Origin: an uncultured Rothia sp.
GTDB taxonomy: Bacteria > Actinomycetota > Actinomycetes > Actinomycetales > Micrococcaceae
Length of the DNA: 19,614 nt
Assembly: GCA_937935205.1 (NCBI GenBank)
Contig: CALGXU010000394.1
Coordinates: 1-19,614, forward strand
Reading direction: 5' to 3'
The notes below the pieces were generated by a model. It was not told the origin of the DNA. It saw only the letters and a list, made by a program, of their open reading frames with translations, and did no database searches. Positions 7,581-14,771 of the stretch are shown in pieces (positions within the stretch are counted from its first letter, which is position 1; each line of letters opens with the position of its first letter). The position numbers were made by a program, and so were the translations under genes.

Positions 7581-7609
7581 GGTTTCCAGCGAATCGTAGC
7601 TGGAAACCG
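7580..7609 (-). terminator. Hairpin after the lipoprotein gene
   Basis: A perfect 11-base stem (CGGTTTCCAGC against GCTGGAAACCG) with an eight-base loop lies 18 bases after the TAG stop of the lipoprotein gene. The following minus-strand sequence (CGCATTATCATCC) is only mildly U-rich. It probably ends or attenuates transcription before the next gene, and some read-through is possible. Confidence 0.6.
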
Positions 7610-7627
7610 GCATCTCTTAATTAGACC

Positions 7628-8500
7628 CTAACAATCAGGATTGTTCGGGAAATCATGGGTCGCAATCTTCCACTGACCATCGACCTGAACGAGGGTGTAA
7701 ATATTGAGTGAACGCTTGGGAGAATTGTCATCCTTAACGGGCTGATTATTCTCGTCATAGATCTTCACCGAGGAAGAATCCATGCATACTTCCAGCATGC
7801 GCGCGGGCTGACCCTTGTACTGGGTTTCAGTCATACGGGGAGTGCCCACGACAGTGGAAGAACCTTCATAGTGCCAGCCAGCCAGTGCGTACTCGGAAGC
7901 CTGCACAGCAAACTCAGCGGCCGCGGAATCAACAGCCACGGCCTCGATGGAGCGAATCGTCTCATCATCGAGAACAGCGCGGGCCCGCTCAACGTTCTGC
8001 TGCTCAGCCTCTTCATCGCTACTCGGGTCAGCGGTGCGCTCGGGCGAAGCCTCAGCAGAGGGGGCTGCCTTAACCTTGGTCAGAATGGTCTCAAAAGAGT
8101 TGACAAGCTCGGTAGTCTTCTTAACTTCTTCAGAGTCAACAGGCACGGAAGAAGCTTTCTTCATCTCCTCGGAACCAGTGTAAATCTCTTCAAGCTTCTG
8201 GCCGTCGGAAGAGGTCGCCTCGCTCTTTGCGCCATCCTTTGCCTCAGCCGAAGCCTCAGAGGAAGTACGAGCGGATGCTTCTGCGGTGCCCTGCTCAGAA
8301 ACCTGGGGGGAAGCAGTCGAAGACTTGTTTGAGGAAGCGTGCGCCGACGCGGAAACGCTTGCGGATGCAGAAGCAGACGAAGAGCTATCGGAGCTCGGGT
8401 TTTCAGTAGCGCAAGCGCTCAGAACCAGGGCGGATACCGCAACGGTGCCCAGGGTGCCCAGAAGGCGGGACCGGGATGGCTGCTTGAAGAACACTGACAT
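7628..8500 (-). CDS. Lipoprotein with Ser/Ala-rich linker and NTF2-like C-terminal domain
   Basis: A 290-residue predicted lipoprotein tethered to the outer face of the membrane. The signal peptide ends in the lipobox LSAC, with the lipidated Cys at residue 30. Residues 31 to about 165 are low complexity (repeated Ser-Ala, then Glu/Lys/Ser-rich) and would span the wall. Residues 168-290 resemble the NTF2/SnoaL-like ends of many actinobacterial lipoproteins: YALAGWHYEG, LEVCMDSSSVKIYDE, then YTLVQVDGQWKIATHDFPN. C239 and the final residue C290 could pair. The frame stays open to an ATG at 8587, but the ATG at 8500 has AGAGG five bases upstream and places the signal peptide at the start. It sits inside the GGGW paralog array on the same strand, suggesting but not proving a joint role. 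Its ligand is unknown. Confidence 0.85.
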   Translation of the reverse strand: MSVFFKQPSRSRLLGTLGTVAVSALVLSACATENPSSDSSSSASASASVSASAHASSNKSSTASPQVSEQGTAEASARTSSEASAEAKDGAKSEATSSDGQKLEEIYTGSEEMKKASSVPVDSEEVKKTTELVNSFETILTKVKAAPSAEASPERTADPSSDEEAEQQNVERARAVLDDETIRSIEAVAVDSAAAEFAVQASEYALAGWHYEGSSTVVGTPRMTETQYKGQPARMLEVCMDSSSVKIYDENNQPVKDDNSPKRSLNIYTLVQVDGQWKIATHDFPNNPDC

Positions 8501-8505
8501 GGAAG

Positions 8506-8510
8506 CCTCT
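8506..8510 (-). promoter_or_regulatory. Ribosome binding site that sets the lipoprotein start
   Basis: AGAGG on the minus strand, five bases before ATG 8500. It supports the shorter start, which gives a standard lipoprotein signal peptide. Confidence 0.65.
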
Positions 8511-8747
8511 TTAGTGGTTGGAGTGAGAACGACTATATTCCGGAAGATAATACCTCGCACGAAGGCAAAGCACCTAAAGGCTAACACGCAAAGCTGGGAA
8601 AATACTTAGACTTACAAAAATAACGTTTTTATAAATGATGAGAATAAGCCCTAACTAATGCTCTATTTTGGCTCGATTAGAAGGTAAATATATATCTCTG
8701 GATGAAAAAACCTTCATGTAAATGAATGAAATAGATTCACTATGTGC

Positions 8748-8784
8748 AAAAAAGTCCCGGGCTGGTTTAAAACCAGCCCGGGAC
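8748..8784 (-). terminator. Textbook intrinsic terminator of the 811-residue GGGW protein gene
   Basis: A perfect 15-base inverted repeat (GTCCCGGGCTGGTTT at 8754-8768 and its complement at 8770-8784) around one central A. On the minus strand it is followed directly by six T residues (8753-8748). It begins 60 bases after the gene's stop codon. Confidence 0.95.
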
Positions 8785-8844
8785 AATAGGGCGAACATCA
8801 CTAAAATTATTTGTCATAAAAGTGGATATTGCCCTGATGAGGGG

Positions 8845-11280
8845 TTACGCTGCCTGAGCGGCCTCGGTACTTGCCGAATAGTTATCCGCAGCATCTACCG
8901 CACGCACATAGTAGCGGGCACCGTCGCGGTGATCCACCGAATAGCTCGTGCCCGTAACCGTCGCAATAGGACGATCATCGCGCAGAACCTGATACTTCAC
9001 CCTATGCTCGGAAATGCCCGACCAGGTCAGCTGATCCTTAGAACCGTTCGTCGTAACCTTCAGGTTGCTCGGAGTAACCGGAGGAGTCACATCGCGAGGT
9101 GCATAACGTGCGAAACCAATGGTCGGCTGCACACCGTTAGCACCCAGCGACTTACGGATATCGCCACCAACCCACAGAGTGCCGGTCGAATCCACGAAGG
9201 ACTCCCACACGCCATAGCCATGTGCACCGCTCATAATCGGTGCGAACTCCGGCAGAACCTGACCGGTGTCCTTGTCAAACGCAGCTACCAGACGGATAGT
9301 CTGAGCATCCTTCGCGCTCTCCCAAGCCTTCTCCCAGGTAGTGGAGTTCTGGTAGATGTAATCACCACAGTGGCACGCACCGTAAATGGTGTTGCCATTC
9401 AGATGTAGATCCTGGAAATCGCCACCTTCACGAGTAATCGCGCTATACGTGCGGCGCATGGTCGCCTTATCGTAACGGCTAATCATATGCTCAGTACCGC
9501 CAAGCCAGACGGAGGAGCCAGCGTCCTGAACATCGAACTGGAAACCCCACATGAGGCGTTCATTCTTCAGGTCATTCAGGTTTGCACCCTCAGGAATGTA
9601 AGACTGCTCGTGCTTCCAAGCCACCGGGTTCGTGCTATTACCCTGCATGTGGGCAATACGGAAAGCTTCCTGACCGCGGAGCTGAGTAAAGTAACCAGCA
9701 ACGTATACATCAGTGTTACCCTCAGAAGCACTCACACCGTTGACCGTACCGTTAAAGACCGGACGCCAGTTCCAGTCCACCTCACCGTTGCTCAACTTGA
9801 TACGAGCCAGGTTCCTTGCGTACGCGTAGGTGGGGGAAGTCTGACCCTTCAGGTGAGTGAAGGAGCCGCCAATGTACAGGTAACCGTCACGCACGTGCAG
9901 GGTCTTAATCTGTACCGGCAGGGAAGTGATGCGGCTGACCACGCGGATATCCCAATCCTTAGCCACCTGACCGGTCTGCGGATCCAGAATGACGAAACCG
10001 TTGTAGTACTCGCCGTTCACCTGGTCGAAGGAACCGCCCACGGCAAGCAGACCGTTCGGCAGAGCCTCAACCGACTTCACCTGGCCGTTAATCTTCGGGC
10101 GGAAGGAACGGCGCAACTCGCCGGTACCCACCTCGTAACCTGCCAAGAAAGCCTGCTCAACCTTCTCGCCGCTTGCCGACTCAACGTACGCGAAATCACC
10201 ACCGGTAAAGACAGCGCCACCAACCTCGGTGATAGCCTCGACCTGGGTATTCATCTCACCCTTCTTACCGGTACCGGTGTCAGCACTGGTACGCCACTTC
10301 CACTTCTCGGAGTAGCTATTGGGCAGTGCGCGGCGGTTACTTGCCGCAACACCCTGCTGGCCATAGGCGTGCAGACCCTTAGCCGCCAAATCGTTCTGAG
10401 TCACCTTCGGGCGCAAGAACATCTGAGTAAACACCAGGGGAGGGTTCGTATCATTCGCCGGGCGGTAAATGTATGACGACTGATTGTTCAACTTGTACGC
10501 AGTGAACCAGTTAGTAATCGGAGCATTAGGACCATAGGTGAAGCCCTGCTTATAACCCTGAGAAGCCTGCTCTACAAAGTACATGTTGCGGAAGTCGTAC
10601 GCCTCATGGGTGAAGATACGACCCATCTGCTTCTCGCTGGAAGAGTAGTTATAGCGAGTGTAGGGGTAGGGATTCTGAATCGAGAAATTCGACCAGTACA
10701 TCCTTGCGCGCAGAGACCACGACCACTGAGTGCTCGCAGCACGGGTCGCTGAGAAATCCTGCCACTTAGTGCCGTTAACGTCCAACGCGCGATGGAAACG
10801 CACGCCATCCGGCAAATCCTGCGGCTGGGTGCCGTTCAGCAGAGCATCCACCTTGTTGGAGGGAAGCTGAACCGCATCAAAGCCGGTCGGGTTCTTGTAC
10901 AACTGATCAGCGCTACCACGACCGTAGTAGTTCTCAGTCCAGCTCTCACGACCGCGGCCAACCATAACCCAGCCGCCGCCATTCGTTTCCTGATCGCAAT
11001 AGAACTGCTCGGGAGCACTCATCACAGGGGTGTACAGCCAGTAGGCGCCACTCTTAGCCTGCGGATTATTCTGCTTAGCCTCCCAGCAGCTCGCCGCAGC
11101 GCGCTCACTCGACGACCCATCATAATAGCGTGCATCAGCAGCCTGAGCGCCCGAAGCAATCGGACCCAAAGACGCCGCAACCATCGCAAAAGAAGCAGCC
11201 GCCGCACCCAAAGCGCGGGACCCAGAACGAGAAGCTACGCCCTGTGAGCGCCCTCCACGCGTGAACGGAAGAAAATTCAT
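8845..11280 (-). CDS. Secreted fibrinogen-like GGGW/beta-propeller/FN3 protein (second paralog)
   Basis: An 811-residue exported protein with the same core as its neighbours. A signal peptide of about 47 residues ends in SGAQA/AD. The fibrinogen-related domain spans 61-320, with C65, YCDQETNGGGW at 94-104 (Asn where the others have Asp), and QMFLRPKVTQNDL closing the domain. Propeller-like repeats occupy 345-728 (VFTGGDF, LAVGGSF, LYIGGSF, VYVAGYF, LWVGGDI) with ACHCGD near 635-640. A fibronectin type III domain at 732-806 ends the protein at STEAAQAA. There is no linker, beta-sandwich, LPXTG or transmembrane anchor, so it is either released or held non-covalently. AGGAG with a six-base spacer supports ATG 11280; the site lies in a small hairpin. 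Long identical DNA blocks shared with the flanking paralogs point to duplication. Ligand-binding surface function is inferred from domains only. Confidence 0.9.
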   Translation of the reverse strand: MNFLPFTRGGRSQGVASRSGSRALGAAAASFAMVAASLGPIASGAQAADARYYDGSSSERAAASCWEAKQNNPQAKSGAYWLYTPVMSAPEQFYCDQETNGGGWVMVGRGRESWTENYYGRGSADQLYKNPTGFDAVQLPSNKVDALLNGTQPQDLPDGVRFHRALDVNGTKWQDFSATRAASTQWSWSLRARMYWSNFSIQNPYPYTRYNYSSSEKQMGRIFTHEAYDFRNMYFVEQASQGYKQGFTYGPNAPITNWFTAYKLNNQSSYIYRPANDTNPPLVFTQMFLRPKVTQNDLAAKGLHAYGQQGVAASNRRALPNSYSEKWKWRTSADTGTGKKGEMNTQVEAITEVGGAVFTGGDFAYVESASGEKVEQAFLAGYEVGTGELRRSFRPKINGQVKSVEALPNGLLAVGGSFDQVNGEYYNGFVILDPQTGQVAKDWDIRVVSRITSLPVQIKTLHVRDGYLYIGGSFTHLKGQTSPTYAYARNLARIKLSNGEVDWNWRPVFNGTVNGVSASEGNTDVYVAGYFTQLRGQEAFRIAHMQGNSTNPVAWKHEQSYIPEGANLNDLKNERLMWGFQFDVQDAGSSVWLGGTEHMISRYDKATMRRTYSAITREGGDFQDLHLNGNTIYGACHCGDYIYQNSTTWEKAWESAKDAQTIRLVAAFDKDTGQVLPEFAPIMSGAHGYGVWESFVDSTGTLWVGGDIRKSLGANGVQPTIGFARYAPRDVTPPVTPSNLKVTTNGSKDQLTWSGISEHRVKYQVLRDDRPIATVTGTSYSVDHRDGARYYVRAVDAADNYSASTEAAQAA

Positions 11281-11282
11281 TT

Positions 11283-11297
11283 GTCTCTCCTAGAGAC
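11283..11297 (-). promoter_or_regulatory. Hairpin overlapping the ribosome site of the second GGGW gene
   Basis: On the minus strand GTCTCT-AGG-AGAGAC forms a perfect six-base stem with a three-base loop. The Shine-Dalgarno AGGAG is split between loop and stem, two bases before ATG 11280. The fold could limit ribosome access. Confidence 0.45.
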
Positions 11298-11696
11298 CTC
11301 AACCGGCACACAACAGAAAAATGCAATTCACGCAGCAACACCCACCCAACACAGGGCATAGCATAGTAACCAGGTGTCGGGGGACGGAAGAAGCGTTATG
11401 AACTGCACTAACAGAGAGTCTGCTGCCGGAATCAGTGAGTGTAGTTATCGGAAATTGAATGAATACGCCCCGCCCCTCACGCACGAAGCCAACAACGGCA
11501 CCGCACCTGAAAGAAGCAGAACGCTAAAAATCTGTGAAGCTTCTCCCCGTCGTACCAACAGCGAAGAAACACCACAGACCAAGATTCAGCCCATCATCGG
11601 AAAGGACGGAAGCAACCCACCCGACGCAATGAATCCCAACCCATCATAGCCGCCGCAGAGGCGAAGCGATAGCAGGCTGGGCAACTTGGACCAAAC

Positions 11697-11721
11697 CAAA
11701 ACTATAGGGGGTATACACCCC
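11697..11721 (-). terminator. Hairpin plus T-rich tail after the third GGGW gene
   Basis: The minus strand reads GGGGT-GTAT-ACCCC followed by CTATAGTTTTGGTTT. This compact GC stem with a T-rich tail lies about 90 bases after the stop of the 11809-14175 gene. It probably works together with the larger inverted repeat just upstream. Confidence 0.6.
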
Positions 11722-11727
11722 GGGTGC

Positions 11728-11782
11728 GCCACCGCCTGATCCGAACCCCGCAAACTCTGCAGAGCCCACATCAGGCGGCGGC
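11728..11782 (-). repeat. Large inverted repeat after the third GGGW gene
   Basis: Arms at 11728-11740 and 11770-11782 (GCCACCGCCTGAT and a complement with one mismatch) enclose a 29-base loop that itself contains the palindrome CTCTGCAGAG. It lies 27 bases after the stop codon. It has no T tract of its own and reads as the first half of a two-part terminator or as a 3'-end stabiliser. Confidence 0.55.
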
Positions 11783-11808
11783 TCAAAGAAACTAGATCAA
11801 CACCTGAC

Positions 11809-14175
11809 CTAAGCCTGAGCAGCTCCCGTAGAAGCCGAGAAATTCTCAGACGCATCGATAGAACGCACGTAGTAGCGAGCGCCATCGGTGTGCTCAACCT
11901 CGTAGCTGGTACCCGAGACCGTAGCAATCACACGGTCATCGCGTAGAACCTGGTAGCGAGCGCCGCTCTCACGAACGCCAGACCAGGACAGCTTGTCAGT
12001 CGAACCATCACGCTGAACCGACAGGTTCGACGGAGTCGAGGGAGCGGTCACATCGCGAGGAGCAAAGCGAGCGAAACCGACAGTGCGCTGCTCACCATTA
12101 GCACCCAGCGAACGGTTAATGTCGCCACCAACCCACAGGTTGCCGCGAGAATCCACGAAGGACTCCCACACACCGTAGCCGCTAGCACCCTTCAGAACCG
12201 GGCTGAACTCGCCGATGACCTCGCCGCTGTCCTTATCGAACGCTGCGACCAGGCGCATACGGTGAACTGCCTTCGACTCCTTCCAGTAGGTGTGGTAACC
12301 GGTAGAGCCCTCAAAGAGCACATCACCGCAGTGGCACGCACCGTAAATGGTGTTACCGCTCAGATGCAAATCCTGCCAGTCGCCACCGTACTTAGAAATC
12401 GACGAAGAAATACGGCCGTAACCATTCTTCGAGTAGTTCGCAATCAGGTGGTCAGCACCGCCAGTCCACACGGTCGAGCCGGCATCCTGAACATCAAACT
12501 GGAACGCGTACACAATGCGGTCAGTAATGTTCAGCTTCAGCGACGGCTCCCACTCCCACTTAATGTTCGAAGCGTTAGAACCATTCAAAGCAGCCAGACG
12601 GAACGCACGCTGGTTATTCAGCTCGGTAAAGTAACCCGCAGCGTGAACAGTCGAGTTATCGGACGCAGCGGTAATACCGTTGACCGTGCCGTTGAAGTTC
12701 GGGCGCCAGTTCCAATCCACCGCACCGTTCGAAAGGTTAATACGAGCGGCACCACGCGAATATGCGTAAGCCTTAGAGGTATTGCCCTTAACGTGGGTGA
12801 AGTTACCGCCAATGTAGAGGTAACCGTCCTGAACCAGCAGGGTCTTCACCTGAGCGGCATCGCCATTGCGACGCTGAATCTGAAGGTCCCACGTACGGTC
12901 AATCTGACCGGTGGTTGCGTCCAGAATGACGAAGTGGTTGACCTTCTCGCCATTCACCTCGGTGAACTCGCCACCAACTGCCAGGCGGTTATTCGGCAGA
13001 GCCTCAAGAGCCTTAATCTGACCGTTGAAGGTCGGACGGAAAGAACGAACCAGCTCACCCGAATCCACGTTGTAGCCAGCCAGGTACGACTGGTCCACGC
13101 GCTCGCCGCCAGCCGACTCCACATACTTGAAGTCACCACCGGTGAAGACGGTGTCGCCCACCTGAGTAATAGCCTGAACGTAGGTGTTCATCTCGTTCTT
13201 CTTGCCGGTGCCAGTCTGCTCACTGGTACGCCAACGAACGGGCATCGTGTAGCTATTGGGCAGAGCACGACGGTTGCTAGCGGCAGAGCCAGAACCAATC
13301 TGCGAGAAGTTCAAATCACGCTGAGTCAGCTTCGGACGCAGGAACACCTGGGTGAAGGGGATAGAGTAACCGGCCGAACCACGCTTGTGGTAAATGTACG
13401 AATCCGAATTCTCATTACCGAAGTTCACCAGCGAACCGTACGCAAAACCGATCTGGTAGCCCTGGTTCGGGTTCGCGAAGAAACGAACAGAGCTGGTGGT
13501 AATGCCCGGAGCCATCTCCGAAGGGGAACCGCCCATACGCGCGGTGCGGTTAATGCCGGCACCGGTGAACTTTACGGTGCCCCAACGCTGACCGTAGCTC
13601 ATCGCCCAGGTCCACTGCTCAGTCTGAGGACGCTGAACATAAACGTTCTGCCACTGGGTGCCCCTTGCATTGTGGGCACGGTGCAGGCGCATGCCATCGG
13701 GAAGGTCCTGAGGCTTAATGCCGTTCAGCAGGGCATCGACAGTGTTTGCGGGAAGCTGGACGGGAGTAAAAGCGGAGGGACCCGTGGGGTTCTGGTGCAA
13801 CTGATTCGGGTCGCCGGTGCCGTTGTAAGACTCGGTCCAACCCTCACGACCACGACCAATCATGACCCAGCCGCCGCCATCAGTTTCCTGATCGCAGTAG
13901 AACTGCGCGGGGCCGCTCATCTGCGGGGTGTACAGCCAGTAAGTGCCAGAGGAGGCAGAAGGATTAACCTGCTTGACCTCGTAACAGGAAGCAGCCGCCT
14001 TATCGCTGCTGGAACCGTCATGGGTTCCAGTCGCAGCCGAAGCGGGAGTAGTAGGAGTAAGAGGTGCCGCAGTGAAAGCGGTACCAAAAGCGAGTGCGAA
14101 AGCGGCCCACTTCTTAGCAGACCATGAACGGGCACGGTGCTTTTCAGTGGGTTTGTTCGTGTATGTGGTTGTCAT
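11809..14175 (-). CDS. Secreted fibrinogen-like GGGW/beta-propeller/FN3 protein (third paralog)
   Basis: A 788-residue exported protein closely related to the two downstream paralogs. A long signal peptide of about 47 residues has a basic start (KHRARSWSAKK), then a hydrophobic stretch ending TPASA. The fibrinogen-related domain covers 55-305 with C64, YCDQETDGGGW at 93-103, and QVFLRPKLTQRDL near its end. The propeller-like region covers 325-706 (VFTGGDF, LAVGGEF, LYIGGNF, LWVGGDI) with ACHCGD at 613-618. A fibronectin type III domain at 710-786 is followed at once by the stop. The frame extends to ATG 14211, but starting at 14175 (MTTTYTNKP) gives a normal signal peptide; both starts have weak ribosome sites (AGAAAG before 14175). 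There is no wall-anchor motif. It is the first gene of the array in transcription order and is divergent from mfd. A surface-binding role is inferred from its domains. Confidence 0.88.
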   Translation of the reverse strand: MTTTYTNKPTEKHRARSWSAKKWAAFALAFGTAFTAAPLTPTTPASAATGTHDGSSSDKAAASCYEVKQVNPSASSGTYWLYTPQMSGPAQFYCDQETDGGGWVMIGRGREGWTESYNGTGDPNQLHQNPTGPSAFTPVQLPANTVDALLNGIKPQDLPDGMRLHRAHNARGTQWQNVYVQRPQTEQWTWAMSYGQRWGTVKFTGAGINRTARMGGSPSEMAPGITTSSVRFFANPNQGYQIGFAYGSLVNFGNENSDSYIYHKRGSAGYSIPFTQVFLRPKLTQRDLNFSQIGSGSAASNRRALPNSYTMPVRWRTSEQTGTGKKNEMNTYVQAITQVGDTVFTGGDFKYVESAGGERVDQSYLAGYNVDSGELVRSFRPTFNGQIKALEALPNNRLAVGGEFTEVNGEKVNHFVILDATTGQIDRTWDLQIQRRNGDAAQVKTLLVQDGYLYIGGNFTHVKGNTSKAYAYSRGAARINLSNGAVDWNWRPNFNGTVNGITAASDNSTVHAAGYFTELNNQRAFRLAALNGSNASNIKWEWEPSLKLNITDRIVYAFQFDVQDAGSTVWTGGADHLIANYSKNGYGRISSSISKYGGDWQDLHLSGNTIYGACHCGDVLFEGSTGYHTYWKESKAVHRMRLVAAFDKDSGEVIGEFSPVLKGASGYGVWESFVDSRGNLWVGGDINRSLGANGEQRTVGFARFAPRDVTAPSTPSNLSVQRDGSTDKLSWSGVRESGARYQVLRDDRVIATVSGTSYEVEHTDGARYYVRSIDASENFSASTGAAQA

Positions 14176-14688
14176 ATGCGTCTTTCTGATGCGACGTTCC
14201 GGAAGAAACATCGAAAGATACGGTGAATTTAGCGCACTAGAAAAACCGCAGTAAATACTGAAAACCTGAGGTTGGTTGGAAGAGGTAATCAGAATCCGGA
14301 AGGGGATATACTGGGTGGTTTTTCTGTAAGTGTTAATGATTAGGGTACAGGATTAAGCTGTGAAAATAATGGTGCACAAAGTGCAAAGATGCCTGTGAAT
14401 GTGTGATTTGCGCCCCACGCAATGAGCGTTGTGGCACAGGAAAAGACACGGAAGAAAACCATACTCAAATATCACCCACGAAAGCGACAACCGAGTGCAA
14501 AAAGGAATGTATTCCACCACAGAAGAACACCAGAGAAAAATGCCAGAAAAAGCAGACACGACCTACAATAGAAAAGCCGCATAAAACACCCCAAAACACA
14601 CAAAAAGTACCGCGAAATAAAGGCAAAACACTCGGGCATCAAACGCCCCGGCCGCCAACCTCACTCAGGTACCCAACCCAGCACCATT

Positions 14689-14715
14689 ACTGGCACAACT
14701 GGCACAACTGGCACA
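14689..14715. repeat. Three tandem copies of a 9-base unit in the mfd leader
   Basis: ACTGGCACA occurs three times head to tail (14689, 14698, 14707) and ends about 55 bases before the mfd start codon. The copies are exact. Copy number could vary by replication slippage. No function is evident. Confidence 0.85.
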
Positions 14716-14760
14716 CTCGCCAGAACCGGCGAACCCGCCAACCCCGAGGACCGCAGATTC

Positions 14761-14766
14761 AGGAGA
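14761..14766 (+). promoter_or_regulatory. Ribosome binding site that sets the GTG start of mfd
   Basis: AGGAGA followed by ACCCC and then GTG at 14772. This is the only strong Shine-Dalgarno near the beginning of Mfd homology, and it decides the start against the long upstream open frame. Confidence 0.85.
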
Positions 14767-14771
14767 ACCCC

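Larger units (their letters stand above)
8501..8844. other. AT-rich intergenic region between lipoprotein and second GGGW gene
   Basis: About 340 bases. From 8607 to 8750 the sequence is clearly more AT-rich than its surroundings, with runs such as TAAATATATATCTC and AACGTTTTTATAAATG. It should contain the lipoprotein promoter, but no -35/-10 pair with good spacing stands out. The right end carries the strong terminator of the 8845-11280 gene. I see no coding sequence. Confidence 0.6.
11281..11808. other. Intergenic region between second and third GGGW genes
   Basis: About 530 bases. The left part is the leader and presumed promoter of the 8845-11280 gene; TATGCT near 11360 on the minus strand is a possible -10, but no clear -35 accompanies it. 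The right part carries two nested hairpins that look like the end of the 11809-14175 gene. A plus-strand open frame (ATG 11398 to about 11646) has no family resemblance and is not called. The stretch 11450-11690 shows nothing I can name. Confidence 0.6.
14176..14771. other. Divergent region between third GGGW gene and mfd
   Basis: About 600 bases. The left half should contain the minus-strand promoter of the GGGW gene, but no convincing hexamer pair is visible. The right half (about 14410-14680) is the presumed mfd leader. It is strikingly A-rich and T-poor on the plus strand, with 61 A and 8 T by my count in 14521-14640. TACAAT at 14563-14568 resembles a -10 element without a good -35. The mfd frame stays open back to 14403, but the encoded segment is low complexity and unlike Mfd, so I treat it as untranslated. 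Confidence 0.55.

Noticed and set aside
8501..8587. 29-residue N-terminal extension of the lipoprotein
   Set aside because: It would place a second hydrophobic stretch before the lipobox signal. The ATG at 8500 has a good ribosome site.
11374..11649. Small plus-strand gene in the gap between second and third GGGW genes
   Set aside because: A GGAAGAAG precedes ATG 11398, but the predicted peptide has no family resemblance, no signal peptide and unremarkable composition. It is not enough to call.
12262..14127. 621-codon open frame on the plus strand opposite the third GGGW gene
   Set aside because: It is antisense to a gene with clear family motifs. Similar shadow frames occur opposite the other two paralogs, as expected from codon bias.
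14176..14211. 12-residue extension of the third GGGW protein
   Set aside because: No ribosome site precedes ATG 14211. The later ATG gives a proper signal peptide.
14689..14715. CRISPR-like repeat
   Set aside because: The 9-base units are contiguous with no spacers. This is a simple tandem repeat.
14403..14771. N-terminal extension of Mfd from an upstream ATG
   Set aside because: The segment is low complexity (Lys, Thr, Pro, Gln and Asn rich) and unlike Mfd. The GTG at 14772 has a strong AGGAGA at correct spacing and gives a normal family length.
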